A DNA stretch of 64,000 nucleotides from Umbilicaria muhlenbergii (taxonomy: Eukaryota; Ascomycota; Lecanoromycetes; Umbilicariales; Umbilicariaceae), in assembly GCA_000611775.1 (NCBI GenBank), contig KK106983.1, positions 2,600,808-2,664,807 of the forward strand, read 5' to 3'. The notes beneath the pieces were generated by a model. That model had not been told where the DNA came from. It did no database searches and worked only from the letters and a program-made list of their open reading frames with translations. Shown piece by piece: positions 45,318 through 58,100 of the stretch. The translations under genes and the position numbers were made by a program. Positions within the stretch are counted from its first letter, which is position 1. Each line of letters opens with the position of its first letter.

Positions 45318-47549
45318 TTATTTCCTTTCAAAGAAGCCTTCGATCCTTTCCACGAGCTCCACCTTCTTCCCACTGATATCGAGATTCTTCTTGTCCATCC
45401 ACCCCTTCATTACAGCCACCGTAAGCTGCCGAAAACTCGTCAGCATCTCACCTGAACTTAGCTGAACTTGCGTTGAGGTCCGCTTACCTTGTTGATATTG
45501 TTCTTATCAAAATGCGCTCTCATTTCAGTGTCATCAATCGTTCCAGCATGGTTAGTCTTCTGTTTCTTCGGCGCCGCCCCATCATCACCAGGAGCAGGCC
45601 GTTTCGCCACTGCTGCTGGCCCTCTGTTCTCTTTCACCCAGGCTTGATACTGCTGCTCAAGCTCTATGCCCCAGTCGACTACGTAGGCGCCAGCTCGCTG
45701 TGATGACGAGATAGTTAGCGAATATGGCAAACTGTAATGCTTGCTGTAGTTGTCACCTTGTGAATTTGCTTGTGTTTCGGTATTGTCTTGTCTTCCGGCT
45801 TCTCAGGGATGTCTTCGTCGAGCGCCATTGCTTGTAGGATACGATAGTGCCATTGTAAAGCTGTAGGAAAATACTTAGCATATGATGTACAGATCGAGGA
45901 GGTGTAAACCATACAGGGATTAGGGTATTTCTCCGGGCTATACTGAGCCTTGGGAAGTTGCAGCTGCTGAATCACAATCCGCATCAGATCCACCAGCGAT
46001 TCTGGTGCTCGTATCAGCGACGTCTCAGGATTTTGTCGGATGTCATCAGCAAAGGGTAACGGGATAATCCACATCCCTGGCGGTACCAGTTGCTCGCCAT
46101 GCTCTCCTAACGTTTCCGCACCTGGCACGATTGCCGCAATAACTGGTGGGGCATTTTTCCTCGCCACGAACCACGCTAATGCCATCTTTTCATCCTTCAG
46201 TAGCTTCTGCTGCAGTGCGGCAAAGACACGAGTAGATCCCACAAATTCTTCCTCGGACGGGTAAATGAACGTCGACGGTCTAAGATTCGCCCAAATGGGC
46301 AGCATTGATAGTGGCTTGAATCCTATTATGCGGAGGCCTGGATCGCCAAAGTAGCGCAATGAAGCTACTTCTTCTGGCGTGAAGGCGATTTGTTCACCGC
46401 CAAACTTATATGCCTTCTTGATCTCACCCTTCTCGACAGTTCGGGCGGTATCGTCAGCCATCTGCATGGTGACACCCTTGGCGATCTGAGCTACTTCACC
46501 ATTTAGCCAAACGTAGCAACTTCTCTGGGGCTCCTGCCGCTTGAAGATAATGTAGCCTTTGACGGAGATTTTGAAGCCAGGTCCGATTTCCAAGGGCAAA
46601 TTGGCAAATAGAGCTCGCCGAGCTGCTGCTTTTGAGTTGATGGATGATAAAAGCGAATTAAGCAGAGAAACTCCATCCGCCGTAGAGGAGGCTTTTGTTG
46701 GCCCTGACGTAGACGCTGGGGCTTCTGGATCTGTCGGCGACGAAGTATAGATAATGTCCTAAGAAATGGTTACCACAGTGCTTCAAAACAGTTTGACTGT
46801 GAGCCTGACATTGTAGAATCGGTCCCGGTCGAACTCATGATTGGGCTTCGAGATGGGGAATAATTCGATGATTACCCCCAGATCATACAGGTCTTTAGCT
46901 CGAACCGCAGCCGCCGCACGCAGCGCCTTATCTTTACCATGAGGGTCATCGTTGTCGGTCACAATGAAAAGACGGCGTGATGCAAAGTTCGGTGCTCTCG
47001 TAGTAAAGATCTGATTTGCGCAAAATAGCACGTTGGCCATGGACACTGGGTCCTTGGAGGGCACCAACAGCTTTTGAAACTCCTCGTCATCGTCCACAAG
47101 GGTTTTGAGTGCTTTCACATCGCTCGCGGCGGGTATATCAAGGTCTGTAAGCAGGTAGCAGTGTGGATAAGCAAGACCTCCACGAGCCTGTTCTTCGCCT
47201 TGAAACTTGGTTTCCTCGGTTCCATACAGCAAGATACCCATCATGTCGTTGGGATTGGAAATGAGGCGCTGCTGCATCAGCGAATAAGCACATTTGAGGG
47301 CGGCTGATGTTGGACTGTCCACGTCCGTCTTCTTGGAATCTGTGGGCGGGGGAGCCGTGAGCATTGATGGGCTGACTTCGATGGCGAACAGAACAGCATC
47401 TTTGGCGCTTCTGAAGGCCTGAATGACAATCAGCTTCAATACGACGCTAATCCAGCCGGTCAAGCGCATACGGTCTCGTCCAGCTCTTCATCTTCCTCGT
47501 CCTCATCGCCATCTATCCTGGGCTTCCACTTGTTGTCTTCTTCCGCCAT
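45318..47549 (-). CDS. KU70: Ku70, DNA end-binding subunit of the NHEJ complex
   Basis: Forms the ring-shaped Ku heterodimer with Ku80 on DNA ends and recruits the ligase IV complex. Six exons: 47549-47472, 47418-46810, 46758-45915, 45860-45757, 45697-45488 and 45425-45318, total 650 residues, normal for fungi. The N-terminal vWA-like domain shows [26 protein letters not shown] and [14 protein letters not shown]. The beta-barrel core has [24 protein letters not shown] and [19 protein letters not shown] helical arm includes [16 protein letters not shown]. The C-terminus is a SAP domain ([33 protein letters not shown]). All introns are 51-62 bp and in phase. Confidence 0.96.
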
Positions 47550-49220
47550 CACGGGTAGGTGACCAACGATCAGCGTGAAGGCGTTACTCAACGTACTTGA
47601 GTGAAGTTACTGCGTTATCGGCGTCGCATGGAACTCGTTGGTTACAGAAACCGAAAGTCTGACTCTTGCATTACCGGGCAGCGACAACGTTCCAGGCAGA
47701 CGCGTTCGCAGTGGAAGAAACGCGAAGGCACCTGATCTGCAACCCCGCTACTGGGAGCTACCCTACCTTAGATGGCCAGGAGCTTTAGCGCCGCCTCGGC
47801 CCGCCCCAGCAACGCCACACTCGGCGCAAGAAAACATTGAAGATCTGCTTGGCAAATACCTCGATACCTCCCGATCCCATTATTCGATTGACTTACCAAA
47901 GCGTTTCCTTTCTCCTCATCTTGTGATGATGGCTGCATCTCACTCCGCACTTTCGCATGCCCTCGGCCCTTTGATGTCATCGGTCTGTTGCTCTTCCTTT
48001 TATCGCATTAGCTGCAAACGACTTTTCCTCGCTATGTTGTGATGTACTCCACGCATGCGCTCCCAACCTCTAAATCTCCTTCAGCGTTTCGTTCTGCCCG
48101 AGGACTTGGTCAATCTTTGCGGCTTTCCTACTACGTCACTGTCCAGCGTCGAAGTTATGCTCGCCACGTCAATGTGTCTTATGCATGCCAGACTTTGTCG
48201 ATACTAAGGGTAATCCACAGCTTAGTCCCATGTGTGGAACGACTTGAAGATGGCAGACTCTTGCTCCATCAAACCACCATCCCATTACACAACCTGCACG
48301 AAATTCATGGTGCGCAATACTGAGAGCCTTCATACTTTCTTACTGGATATATCTGCGGGCTTCGTCCGGATCCGGGCAACTGTGTCAAGAGCTGTCTCCT
48401 CGACCACAGAGCCCGTCCACTGAGATCTTTCCGTCTCTCTTCGTTGTTACGCTGGACAGCACTCCTTTTGTCGTTCTTTTTCAGCTTTGGCAGCCAAGCA
48501 TTCGGCACCATCACAGAAGGCTCCACCATTGCCTCGATTCAGAACAATCTAAACTTGTACTCCAGGCTCCAGGATACCAAAATCTTTGCCGCCCTCGATC
48601 GGGTCTTCACCCAAGATGCTTCTCCCGTCGGGCTTGGGGGCCCAAGTGAACTTCCTAACAATATGAGACTGTGCGGTTCAGAAATTGCTGACTTGCTAAG
48701 GCTGTCACCGGGAACACCTCCATCGTATTTGCGGGGGGCGTCCCAGGCAGCTATAGATCTTAGTTATCTTGAAGACTGTGGTTATATTGGCGGAGCTGAC
48801 TCTTGAGGTGGAGGGACTGGGGGACCGCTTGGACATTTTTACATTTCAGATGAGGCGTAGAAGTCAGATATCTTGTCCATGTTCTCTGAAATCTCCATTG
48901 CGTATCATATCGTTTACACTTGCGCAGGTACAACGTTGTAAATAGATTCAAACAGGCAATAGAATATGTGGCATAGGTAGTTGGGAAGCAGAGGAGGTTA
49001 GCCACTAATGGCTCTGACTAGATTGCCGAGGATCGGATCCCAATAACTTTTAAATCTTACTGTACTAGTAGCGCCACATCGAGTAGCTTAGATCAAGTCA
49101 AGGGTCGTCACCACGTTGCTTGTAAGCCCCAGATACTCTCACTCTACACAATACCGTCTGCAGCGCACATAGGACCTTTGAAGACGTGCCGGCCTTACGT
49201 ACCTTTTTTTGAGTATCGTT
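47550..49220. other. long intergenic region upstream of KU70 and HEM15
   Basis: About 1.7 kb. One open frame at 48426-48806 (+) contains LLRWTALLLSFFFSFGSQAF, like a signal peptide, then about 100 residues with few Cys ending YIGGADS, but no in-frame ATG precedes the hydrophobic part, so a spliced start would be needed. I do not recognise it. The rest shows no domain. Confidence 0.35.
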
Positions 49221-50690
49221 ATGGCATTACGGAATCCCCTCCTGCATGCATCGAAACGCGCCTTTCGAGCTGTGATTCCAAGGTTCGCCGCTGCACCGAC
49301 AACATGTCTCCGGCTACCTCAGCTGTACGACATCGATACCCATGGTAGATCAATGGCAACAATTGTGCCTCCGGTAACGCAAGATGCAACCTCGTCGAAA
49401 GGCCCGACTGCGATGGTATTCATGAACATGGGAGGGCCGTCAACCACGGACGAAGTGGGGGATTTTCTGAGCAGGCTATTCGTAAGGCTCCTAGGTTGGG
49501 AGATACGAAGGACCTACTAACAAGCCCATGTACAGGCTGACGGCGATTTGATACCGCTGGGGCGCCTCCAAGGATACCTCGGCCCCCTAATCTCGCGGCG
49601 AAGAACCCCAAAAATACAGAAGCAGTATGCAGCTATAGGTGGTGGCTCACCGATTCGCAAATGGTCAGAATACCAGTCTGCGGAGATGTGCAAGATCCTC
49701 GACAGGATATCGCCTGAGACAGCGCCTCATAAGCCGTACGTTGCATTTAGATACGCCGATCCTTTGACAGAAGAAATGTACACGCGCCTGCTAGAGGACG
49801 GGTTCGGAGGAGGGAGAGGAGGCAGAGCAGTGGCGTTCACACAATATCCACAGTATTCGTGCTCGACAACTGGAAGCTCTCTGAACGAATTATGGAAGTG
49901 GAGGAACAGGCTGGAGGGCAAGAGAGCAACAGGAGAAGTGGAGCCGGAAGGGTCGATAACGTGGAGTGTGATCGATCGATGGCCGGTGCACCCAGGCTTA
50001 GTGGAGGCGTTTGCACAAAATGTGGAGGCACAGCTCGCAACCTACCCAGACGAGAAGAGAAAGGACGTGGTTTTGCTCTTTTCTGCGCACAGCTTGCCAA
50101 TGAGTGTGGTAAACAGAGGTAATTGTTCCAGGACCTCTGTTACGGTCTTCTAAGCACGTGGACTGGAATAACGTCTGTACAGGTGATACCTACCCAGCTG
50201 AAGTAGCCGCGACGGTGTATGCTGTGATGCAACGCCTGGGCTTCTCCAACCCTTACCGCCTTTGCTGGCAATCCCAGGTCGGCCCATCTGCATGGCTGGG
50301 AGCGCAAACCAGCGACACGGTACAGCACTACGTCGAACAAGGCCAGACGGACTTGATTTTGATACCTATCGCGTTTACAAGCGATCATATCGAGACACTT
50401 TTCGAATTAGACCAAGAAGTCATCCACGAGGCCGGCCACCCAGGTGTAAAGCGAGCCGAGAGTTTGAATGGCAGTCCCGTGTTCATCCAAGCGCTGGCGG
50501 ACATTGCTTATGCGCACTTGAGAAGTGGGGAGAGTTGTTCTAAGCAGATGGGGTTGAGGTGTCAGGGCTGTAAGAGCGAACGGTGTCTGGAGCAGGTGAT
50601 TCTTCATGTTCTTCGGGTCTTTTCTGCACATGCTAACGAGTGACACAGAAGAAATTCTTTGTAGGCCAGAGCAATCTGCTCTCTGTATAA
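49221..50690 (+). CDS. HEM15: ferrochelatase, mitochondrial
   Basis: Inserts Fe2+ into protoporphyrin IX, the last haem step, at the inner mitochondrial membrane. Exons 49221-49481, 49536-50118, 50183-50595 and 50649-50690 give 432 residues. Residues 1-60 form a basic presequence (MALRNPLLHASKRAFRAVIP). Conserved blocks are FMNMGGPSTTDEVGDFLSRL, QKQYAAIGGGSPIRKWSEYQ, QYPQYSCSTTGSSLNELW, LFSAHSLPMSVV, CWQSQVGPSAWLGAQT and FTSDHIETLFELD. Near the end CQGCKSERC, preceded by LR, gives C-x2-C-x4-C, the spacing of the [2Fe-2S] ligands in human ferrochelatase; S. cerevisiae lacks it. Confidence 0.95.
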
Positions 50691-50879
50691 CACCAGTGTA
50701 ATATTACAATTAAACCTAAGTTCTCAAAGTCCCCTAACCACATCATCTGAGCCGATTAAGGTCGTGTTGTCGAGAGACAGCTGGAAGGTGCAAACAGGTA
50801 GGGTTGATATATAATACAGTACCATGTGAACGAGATTTGACAGCACAGCTTCTTCAAATCAGGTTTTGCTTCCCAAACA

Positions 50880-51615
50880 ATGTCTCAAACCGGTGTTCCC
50901 CAGATCGACTTCTCCATTGCCCCAGACCTATTGCTGGTCCTTCCCTTTCCACTTCAGATCTTTATCGGAATCATTCAGGTGCTGTGTTCGCGAATCAGAA
51001 ACACAGCCCCCCAACTCCAGACACGATTTGACCCTCGATTCCTCACGCTTCCACCACCTAGCACCGTCGACCCAATCTGGAAGCTTCTCGGCGCCTGGGC
51101 GATTATACACGACCGAGTCCGAGAAGATCTCAAGAAGTTGAGGGTGGCGAAACGCGAGGTTGACGCATAGATTGCGCCGCGTGGTGATCTAGATCCAGCC
51201 GTGCGCGAGAGATTAAGGAATTGGGTCGAGCAGTGGGAAGAGCCGCTAAAACGGTGTATTGCGCCGCTGCAGGAACTGACGAATTCGTTGGTTGCAAGCA
51301 CGAGTGCGCAGGGTCGGGCATTCATAGACGCGCATTACTGCCACCCGAATGAGAAAAGATGGAAGCTGTTTCCCGTGAATCCGCCACCTGGCATGTTCCG
51401 CCACAACATCTTCGGGGAACTATGATAAGGGCGAGGCTGCAGGGGCAGAGTTCGAGGAAGCGGTAATCAATCTGGGAGTCCTGGACAATTCAATTCTCGA
51501 GATTCGCTTTGCGCTGCTAAATCATCAGAAGGGCACTTGGCTGAGAACTGCCAATTGTTCTGACTCCGTGCGTGGTTGGTGGAGGCGTAGCTGGGTCAAG
51601 GACAGGAGTGAATAA
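50880..51615 (+). pseudogene. two-lesion open frame of unknown family
   Basis: An ATG at 50880 opens MSQTGVPQIDFSIAPDLLLV, a hydrophobic stretch (LPFPLQIFIGIIQVL) and RFDPRFLTLPPP. The frame meets TAG at 51168-51170, right after AKREVDA, but continues sensibly with GDLDPAVRERLRNWVEQWEE to 51425. There a shift of one base is needed to continue in YDKGEAAGAEFEEAVINLGV and stop at 51613-51615. TAG could be a mutated CAG, and no GT-AG intron removes either lesion in frame. The encoded protein would be about 244 residues with one membrane segment; function unknown. Confidence 0.55.
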
Positions 51616-52498
51616 TCTGACAGTTCATGTGACTATATGTACGGGATGAAGAGTGATGTTAAACATCCGAAAGCATCCTTGCAGCATTGGCGTTGGAGTG
51701 CTTGGGTGCTTAGGGCTGATGTAGAAAACCATGGAACCGGGCTGTCTCTCTGTGGTTCGGGATACCCAGACGTAACAGGCTTTCACTGCCGCTGAAAGGT
51801 GAGCAGAGCTTCAATTTGCTGTCCACCGCACGATGAAACAGTTTTGCCTGCAAGGATTGAGTGGTGCAGCAAGGGGCATGATATTCAATATTGTCATGTG
51901 GACATGTCCTCGTACCCTTAAAGACACAACGTATCGGGAACGGAAACAGTGCGAAGCAGTACCTTAGGCCGTTCATCCAAACGCTCATGGGATCAAGGCG
52001 GCGTGGCGGCGTGGCGGCGTGGCGGCGTGGCAATTCTGCCGAGGATACGCTCCTTACCTCATTTCTTCTAGCGTCGGCTCTCGGGCTGACTGCATGCCGT
52101 GGCTTTGCGATCTGAATCGTGGCACACGCAAGAGACGCTCGACTGGAGAGACGGGACTCGCCCCTGATCCCCTGTCGTGCATACGTCAATGATTTGTAAA
52201 ATGCACTAAAATCAAAAGCAGTGGAGCGTGTTGCATTGATAGCTCGACTATCCAAACATCATGCTGCTGACTCTTCCTCCTACTCCCCCTCCTATTCTTA
52301 CTCCTACCGCTCTTTGCTCTGGCTTATCTTCTCTTTGCTGTTGCTGCCGACGTCTATCTGGGTCTGTTGCTCTTATCAGTGCTTGTACCAGGGGTCTTCC
52401 TCATACCCGGTCGGACCAGTGCCTCAGATTCCTACAAGATGAGCTACTTGGGGTCGCCTCGATAAATACCATTGGCGCTTCTCAAAACATCCCATCCG
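51616..52498. other. intergenic, with a short GC repeat
   Basis: Four copies of the 9-mer GCGGCGTGG lie at about 51994-52030. A long minus-strand frame here (about 180 codons) has no domain and is Arg/Ser-rich as expected by chance. The end should carry the MFS gene promoter. Confidence 0.45.
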
Positions 52499-54422
52499 AT
52501 GGAGAATGATCAAGCCTTCGCGGCGGATGCTGCCCTCCAAGTCTCGTCCTCGAAGGCTGCACCCCCACCCTACAATGGAGGACATGCAGGGCGCACTGGC
52601 GCAACAGCGGCGTCTGGTGGGGTAGAGGCGCACAAAGATACCGATTATGAGGATACACCATTGCTATCGCGAGACATAGATGACGATTATGGTGCGCGCA
52701 CTCCCCATCACGAAGACGGCGAGGACCGAGGTCCCCCCGGATGGTCTGGGGAGAGGGACTTTGAGGGGCGTCCGTGGTGGAATAAGCCATCTGTATAGCA
52801 TAACCCCTCGAGATTCTCATGAGCTTCCACTGATGCCGTCTTCTGCAGGTTTACTGGTTACTACCGCCATTTTTATTATCTACCCTCGCTTGGGGAGGCA
52901 TCATTGTCCCCAAGCTCAATCTTATCCTCAACCTCATCTGCCAGGAATATCTTTCGGATCGAACAATGCAAGATCCGAGCTTCTCATTCATGCCAGTCGT
53001 CTTTGGCACCGACAACCCACAATGCCAGATACCAGAGGTGCAAGCGCTGGTTTCGAGGTTTACGTTGTACGGAAACCTTGTCGGAGGGATCTTGTCCGCT
53101 ATCACGAGCCCCAAGCTAGGCGCGATGTCGGATCGTTATGGTCGAAAAAAGATTATTGCCCTTACAACATTGGGTATGCTTATGAGCGAAATTATCACTA
53201 TCCTGGCAGCAATATATCCAGAAACGATTTCAGTGTACTGGATGCTCCTGGGCTTTGCCTGCGACGGTCTTTGCGGCTCCTTCATCGTTGCCATGGCCGT
53301 AACTAACGCTTACGCCTCTGACTGCACTGCGCCTCCTCAACGGAACGTTACGTTTGCTTATTTCCATGGCTCCTTGTTTACGGGAATTGCACTGGGACCA
53401 CTGATCGCAGGGTACATTGTCAGAGCCACGGGCCAGATTTTGACGATCTTTTACGTTGCCTTAGGCTGCCACTTCTTGTTTATGTCCTTCATACTGTTTG
53501 TCCTACCCGACTCATTAAGTAAAGAACGTCAGATGGCTGCTCGCGAGAAACATCGTCTAAAGGAGGCAGGCGAAACCGATGCGGCGTGGACCAACAACCC
53601 AACGTACTGGGCCCTCAGTACGCTGAGTGGCGCAAAGCTCTTCGCGCCGCTCAAGATTCTTTACCCGACTGGCGAAGGTTCTAATCGAGCTGTTCGCCGC
53701 AATCTTATTCTCCTTGCTGCCGTGGACGCGACAATGTTTGGTGTGGCGATGGGCTCGGTAACTATCGTGATCATATACTCGGAGATCCAGTTCGGCTGGG
53801 GGAATTTCGAAACCAGCATCTTCGTCTCCATAGTCAATACCTGCCGAGTTTGCTGCCTGATCATCGTGCTTCCTCTCATCACTTATCTTGTTCGTGGTCG
53901 GCGAGGTAACGCCCCCCAGCGTAACTCGGGATCTGACAGGCTTGATCTTGCCATCATCCGCACAGCAATCCTTTTCGACATCATAGGATATATCGGTTAT
54001 GCGACAGTGCGCACGGGAGCCTTGCTGAAGCTCTCCGGCGCCATTGCTGCAATTGGGGGAATGGGTTCTCCGACTCTGTCGTCGGCCTTGACAAAGCACG
54101 TTCCAGCAGATCGAACAGGCCAGCTGTTAGGTGCGACAGGGCTGCTGCATGCATTAGCAAGGGTGGTCGCACCCACGATCTTCAACCTTATCTATAGTTT
54201 GACCGTATATACGTTCAAACAGACGGTGTTCATATGCCTGGCGGTTACCTTTGGCGTAGCTTTCATTATCAGTTGGTTCATCAAACCTCATGGTAAGCCA
54301 AGAAAAGGATTGCAAACATATCAAGAGTCGTGCTTACAGAAGTAGTTTACTTTGATGAACCGGAAGTGCCATTATCTCGTCCTGCTCATGGCGGTAGCGA
54401 AGAAGAAGTTGGTAGAGACTAG
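52499..54422 (+). CDS. major facilitator superfamily transporter
   Basis: Twelve-helix transporter, 606 residues, from exons 52499-52792, 52849-54292 and 54340-54422. The first 100 residues are hydrophilic (KDTDYEDTPLLSRDIDDD includes a di-leucine-type motif). TM1 is YWLLPPFLLSTLAWGGIIVP. Loop 2-3 carries the MFS signature GAMSDRYGRKK. Further helices follow, with a long cytoplasmic loop around residue 310-350 (KERQMAAREKHRLKEAGETD). The last short exon gives EVVYFDEPEVPLSRP. The pattern is closest to TetA/SLC46-like members; the substrate cannot be told. The alternative start upstream in the same frame has no ATG. Confidence 0.88.
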
Positions 54423-55175
54423 GTTTTCTCTACGCATCTTACGAGTGATGAGACACGAGCATAGAGTGTACGTGGGCATCGGTTACATTGCTGGCGCAGG
54501 AGGCTGCCTGAATCTGGCTGTCTGGATACGGGTGCTAAGTACGGGTGCTGGTTGTTTGGACGCGGTGATAATAGTGAGACGGGATGATACAGTCACGATA
54601 TACAGCGCTGGCGCATCTGATGGATTCAACCCCGCAGCACTAGCGATCTTTGTCTACGAGAACTTAGCCGTTGTTGATAAGAAACTGAGACGGTGTCAAA
54701 GCTATCGCAGCTCTATCATCTCTCGTCATCTCTCTTCATCTCACACCTGGCCCCCTTGCTTCCCTGGCGAGATGTGCACGCACTGGCGATAAAAACCAGA
54801 AATGTTGTCTTCAGGCTGTTACCAAGCAGTTACACTCTGGTTGCTGTCGCGCAATACGTTCTTTGGATGCGCTGTGTGAATGCGCGTTGAATTCACGAGC
54901 AACTTTCTGCAGTTCCTGATAAGGGCGACAACCGGTCACTGCTCACTTCTTATCTCGCATCTTCTCGTCTCATCATCTCCACAATTCATCCTCACAATTC
55001 ATCCTCCTTCTTACATGATGACCCTCGTTGAGATTGGTGAAACTGATCACTCCACTGCAAGTCTGTATTGGCTTCCGATCGAGATCTGATCTTATATCGG
55101 AGGACATCTGTATTCAAGTTCCAAGATCTCTCGGTGTCTTATTCGCCTAAGAAGCAACCCCACCACCGCTCGAAG
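54423..55175. promoter_or_regulatory. intergenic region upstream of the RdRP
   Basis: About 750 bp. A pyrimidine-rich stretch with repeated CTCATCATCT and CACAATTCATCCT motifs lies at 54945-55012, a common feature of fungal core promoters. No gene recognised. Confidence 0.4.
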
Positions 55176-58100
55176 ATGGAGGTCTTCATTCGCAACCTTC
55201 CGGATCAATGCACTGTGAATGGGCTGCGAAAGTTCTTCGGACCTTTGCTGGCCGAGTTTGGAGTGCACAATTTCGACTGTCGTAAGCTGATGGGTCGAGG
55301 ATGTGCGACTTTAACGGTGCTTGAGACGGAAGGCGGAGCATCGTTCTTACGGTACTATGGACAACCTGCATCTACAGCTACGTTGGGCAAGCTTGTCTAT
55401 CTAGGCCGCCAGATATACTGCTCCCAAAGCAAGAACGCCCCGAATGAATGGCTCCTCGCTTCCTTGGAGATGGAGAGGAAAGAGAGAATGCGCACTCCTG
55501 TCAAATTTGGAACGGACTTGCAGCGAGTCTTCCAGGTCACGTCGCTCGCTTGCGGCTTGTGGGATTATGTAGGTGACGACCCAATCTTTGTCTCCCATTT
55601 CGCAAACTGCGCGCCCGCGACCGCAGTGTTTCGCCAACAGGCGCTGTCCATATCAACCTCCATGTATCTTATTGATATCCCGTACTTTATGGTCACATCT
55701 TTCACTGCTGGGAGCAACGGCAGCCCTTCCATAACCCTCTCGCTTGTTGGGGCCCCGAAGATCTACGAAAAGTATCTAGACCCTGATACCCAACATTCGT
55801 GGGCACTCCTAGGCCTCGGTGCTAATCTTCGAAAGATCCCTGAATGGAGAAGAGTCTCGAGCATGGCACCCGAGCATGACGGGATTGCGTCGATCTGTTT
55901 CGTGTATCGGCTGGAGCTGGTCAACGCTCGAGACTTCCTTCACATCCTAGCCCTGAAAGAAGCAAAGGAGGTACCACCGAGCAGCCCGTTGACCACACTA
56001 TCCATGCAGTCGCAAAGGCCTTTAACAAGGGAGATGTCTGAGCTTAAGGAAGCTCTAACGTTGCAATATGCAAATTTCCCATTTGAACTCAAGTTTCAAC
56101 TGCAGAAACTATCTCAGAACGGCTGTCTTACTCCAAGAAGAGTAATGCAACTGCTACCAAGGGTCTCAGAGATCATGGATCGCATAGGTGGGGATAATGC
56201 TACCGATGTTGTGCGAAAGCTCCACCTCCAAATCCCGTTTGCAGGCCCTCAAACCGAAGCCTCTGAAATAATGCTTCCAGCGCTGGTCGAGCTGATGGGC
56301 AAAAGTGAAAATCTGATCAGAAATGAAGGAACGTATGCAGACGAGATAAAGAAGCAGCATGAGCACATTGCGATGGTGTACAGAGCTACTGTGACGCCAG
56401 TGGGAACTTATCTGTACGGGCCTGAACCTGAAGTTACAAATCGTGTTTTGCGCAAGTACTCCAAGTTCACGTCATATTTCATGCGCGTTTCGTTCTTAGA
56501 GGAAGATGGTGAGCCCCTACGCTTCGAGACTGGCGTCTCCAATGAAGATATCTATCACCGTCGCTTCAAAGGAGTCCTTGATGGTGCAATCGACGTCGCT
56601 GGTCGCCGCTTCGAATTTCTTGGGTTTTCACATTCCTCGTTGCGCTCACAGACTTGCTGGTTCATGGCGCCATTCCTCTCCGGAGGGGAACTGTTATTGG
56701 CGAAGATCGTCATTGCGCGGTTGGGAAATTTCTTAGCGATTAGATGCCCAGCAAAGTGTGCCGCCAGGATCGGACAGGCTTTCACCGACACCATGAGCTC
56801 AGTGGAGATACCGCAGGAAGCAGTGGAAACAATCAGTGACGTGGAAGCTTTTGGACGAGTGTTTAGCGACGGTGTGGGGACCATCTCAGCGCAGTTGTTG
56901 GCAAAGATTTGGAAGAAACACCGGCCAGGGGCTCGCCTGCACCCAACGCTATATCAGATTCGATACGCTGGTAGGTGGAAATGGCTGAACTGGCTCCGAT
57001 GTGCTTGGGTTACTGATACAGATGTTACCAACAGGAGCGAAGGGTATGATATCATATGACAGCAGACTTCTCGGTGAACGGCTTTGCCTCCGTCCATCAA
57101 TGATCAAGTTCTCTGGGAGCGATGCCACGGCGATTGAGATCTGCGGAGCGGCTTACAATCCCTTACCGATGTACCTCAATCGCCAATTGATCAAGATTCT
57201 AGAAGACCTTGGGGTACCGAGTGATACCTTTCACAGTCTACAGGAGGATGCTCTTGAGCATCTAAGAATGATGACATCGTCTGCCATAAATGCTGCCATC
57301 CACCTAGAGGACAATTCAATTGGTGTGGCCGCACAGCTACCTTGGCTTTTACGGAATCTTGAATCCCTAAGGCTGCCTTTTCAAGCTGACGATTTTCTTC
57401 GAGGAGCTGTGGAGATGGCGGCATTGATTTCTCTGAGGGAGTTAAAATATCGCTCTCGGATTCCAGTGGAGGAAGGTGTCACACTCTATGGTATAATGGA
57501 CGAAACTGGCTATCTTGAAGAAGGGGAGATTTTCTGCGTGACAGACTCTACGACAGAAGCCAGAAAAGTCATCACAGGTCTTGTTACCATCACACGCTCT
57601 CCTGCTCTCCATCCCGGAGACGTCCAAGTCGTCAGGGCTGTCAATGTCCCCGCAGATTCGCCTCTTTCTGAGCTTCACAACTGTGTGGTATTCAGCCGAA
57701 AGGGAAAGAGAGATCTCCCAAGCCAGCTCAGTGGCGGTGACCTAGACGGCGATCTTTACAATATCATCTACCACAAAGGTCTGCTACCTAAAAGGACTTT
57801 CTCCCCGGCAGATTATCCAAGGGTTCCACCACAGGATATCGGTAGGCCTGTGGAGAGACGTGACATGTATGAGTTCTTTTTAAGATTCATGGAGAGTGAT
57901 CAGCTAGGACGTATAGCTACAATGCATCAGGTGCTCGCAGACCAAGCTCCGGCAGGAACGGCGGATGCCAGCTGCCTAATACTGGCGGATCTTCATTCGA
58001 CAGCTGTACGCATTAAATAGTTCCTCGCATCCGTTATGGCCTTTATTGTGGAACAGCTGCTAACTTTACGTCTATTCCCAGGTGGACTTTAGCAAAACTG

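Noticed and set aside
48426-48806. Signal-peptide-like frame called as a secreted protein gene
   Set aside because: It lacks an in-frame ATG before the hydrophobic part and no upstream exon could be joined in phase with confidence.
51710-52255. 181-codon minus-strand frame
   Set aside because: No family, Arg/Ser-rich, and spans a 9-bp GC repeat; looks like chance.
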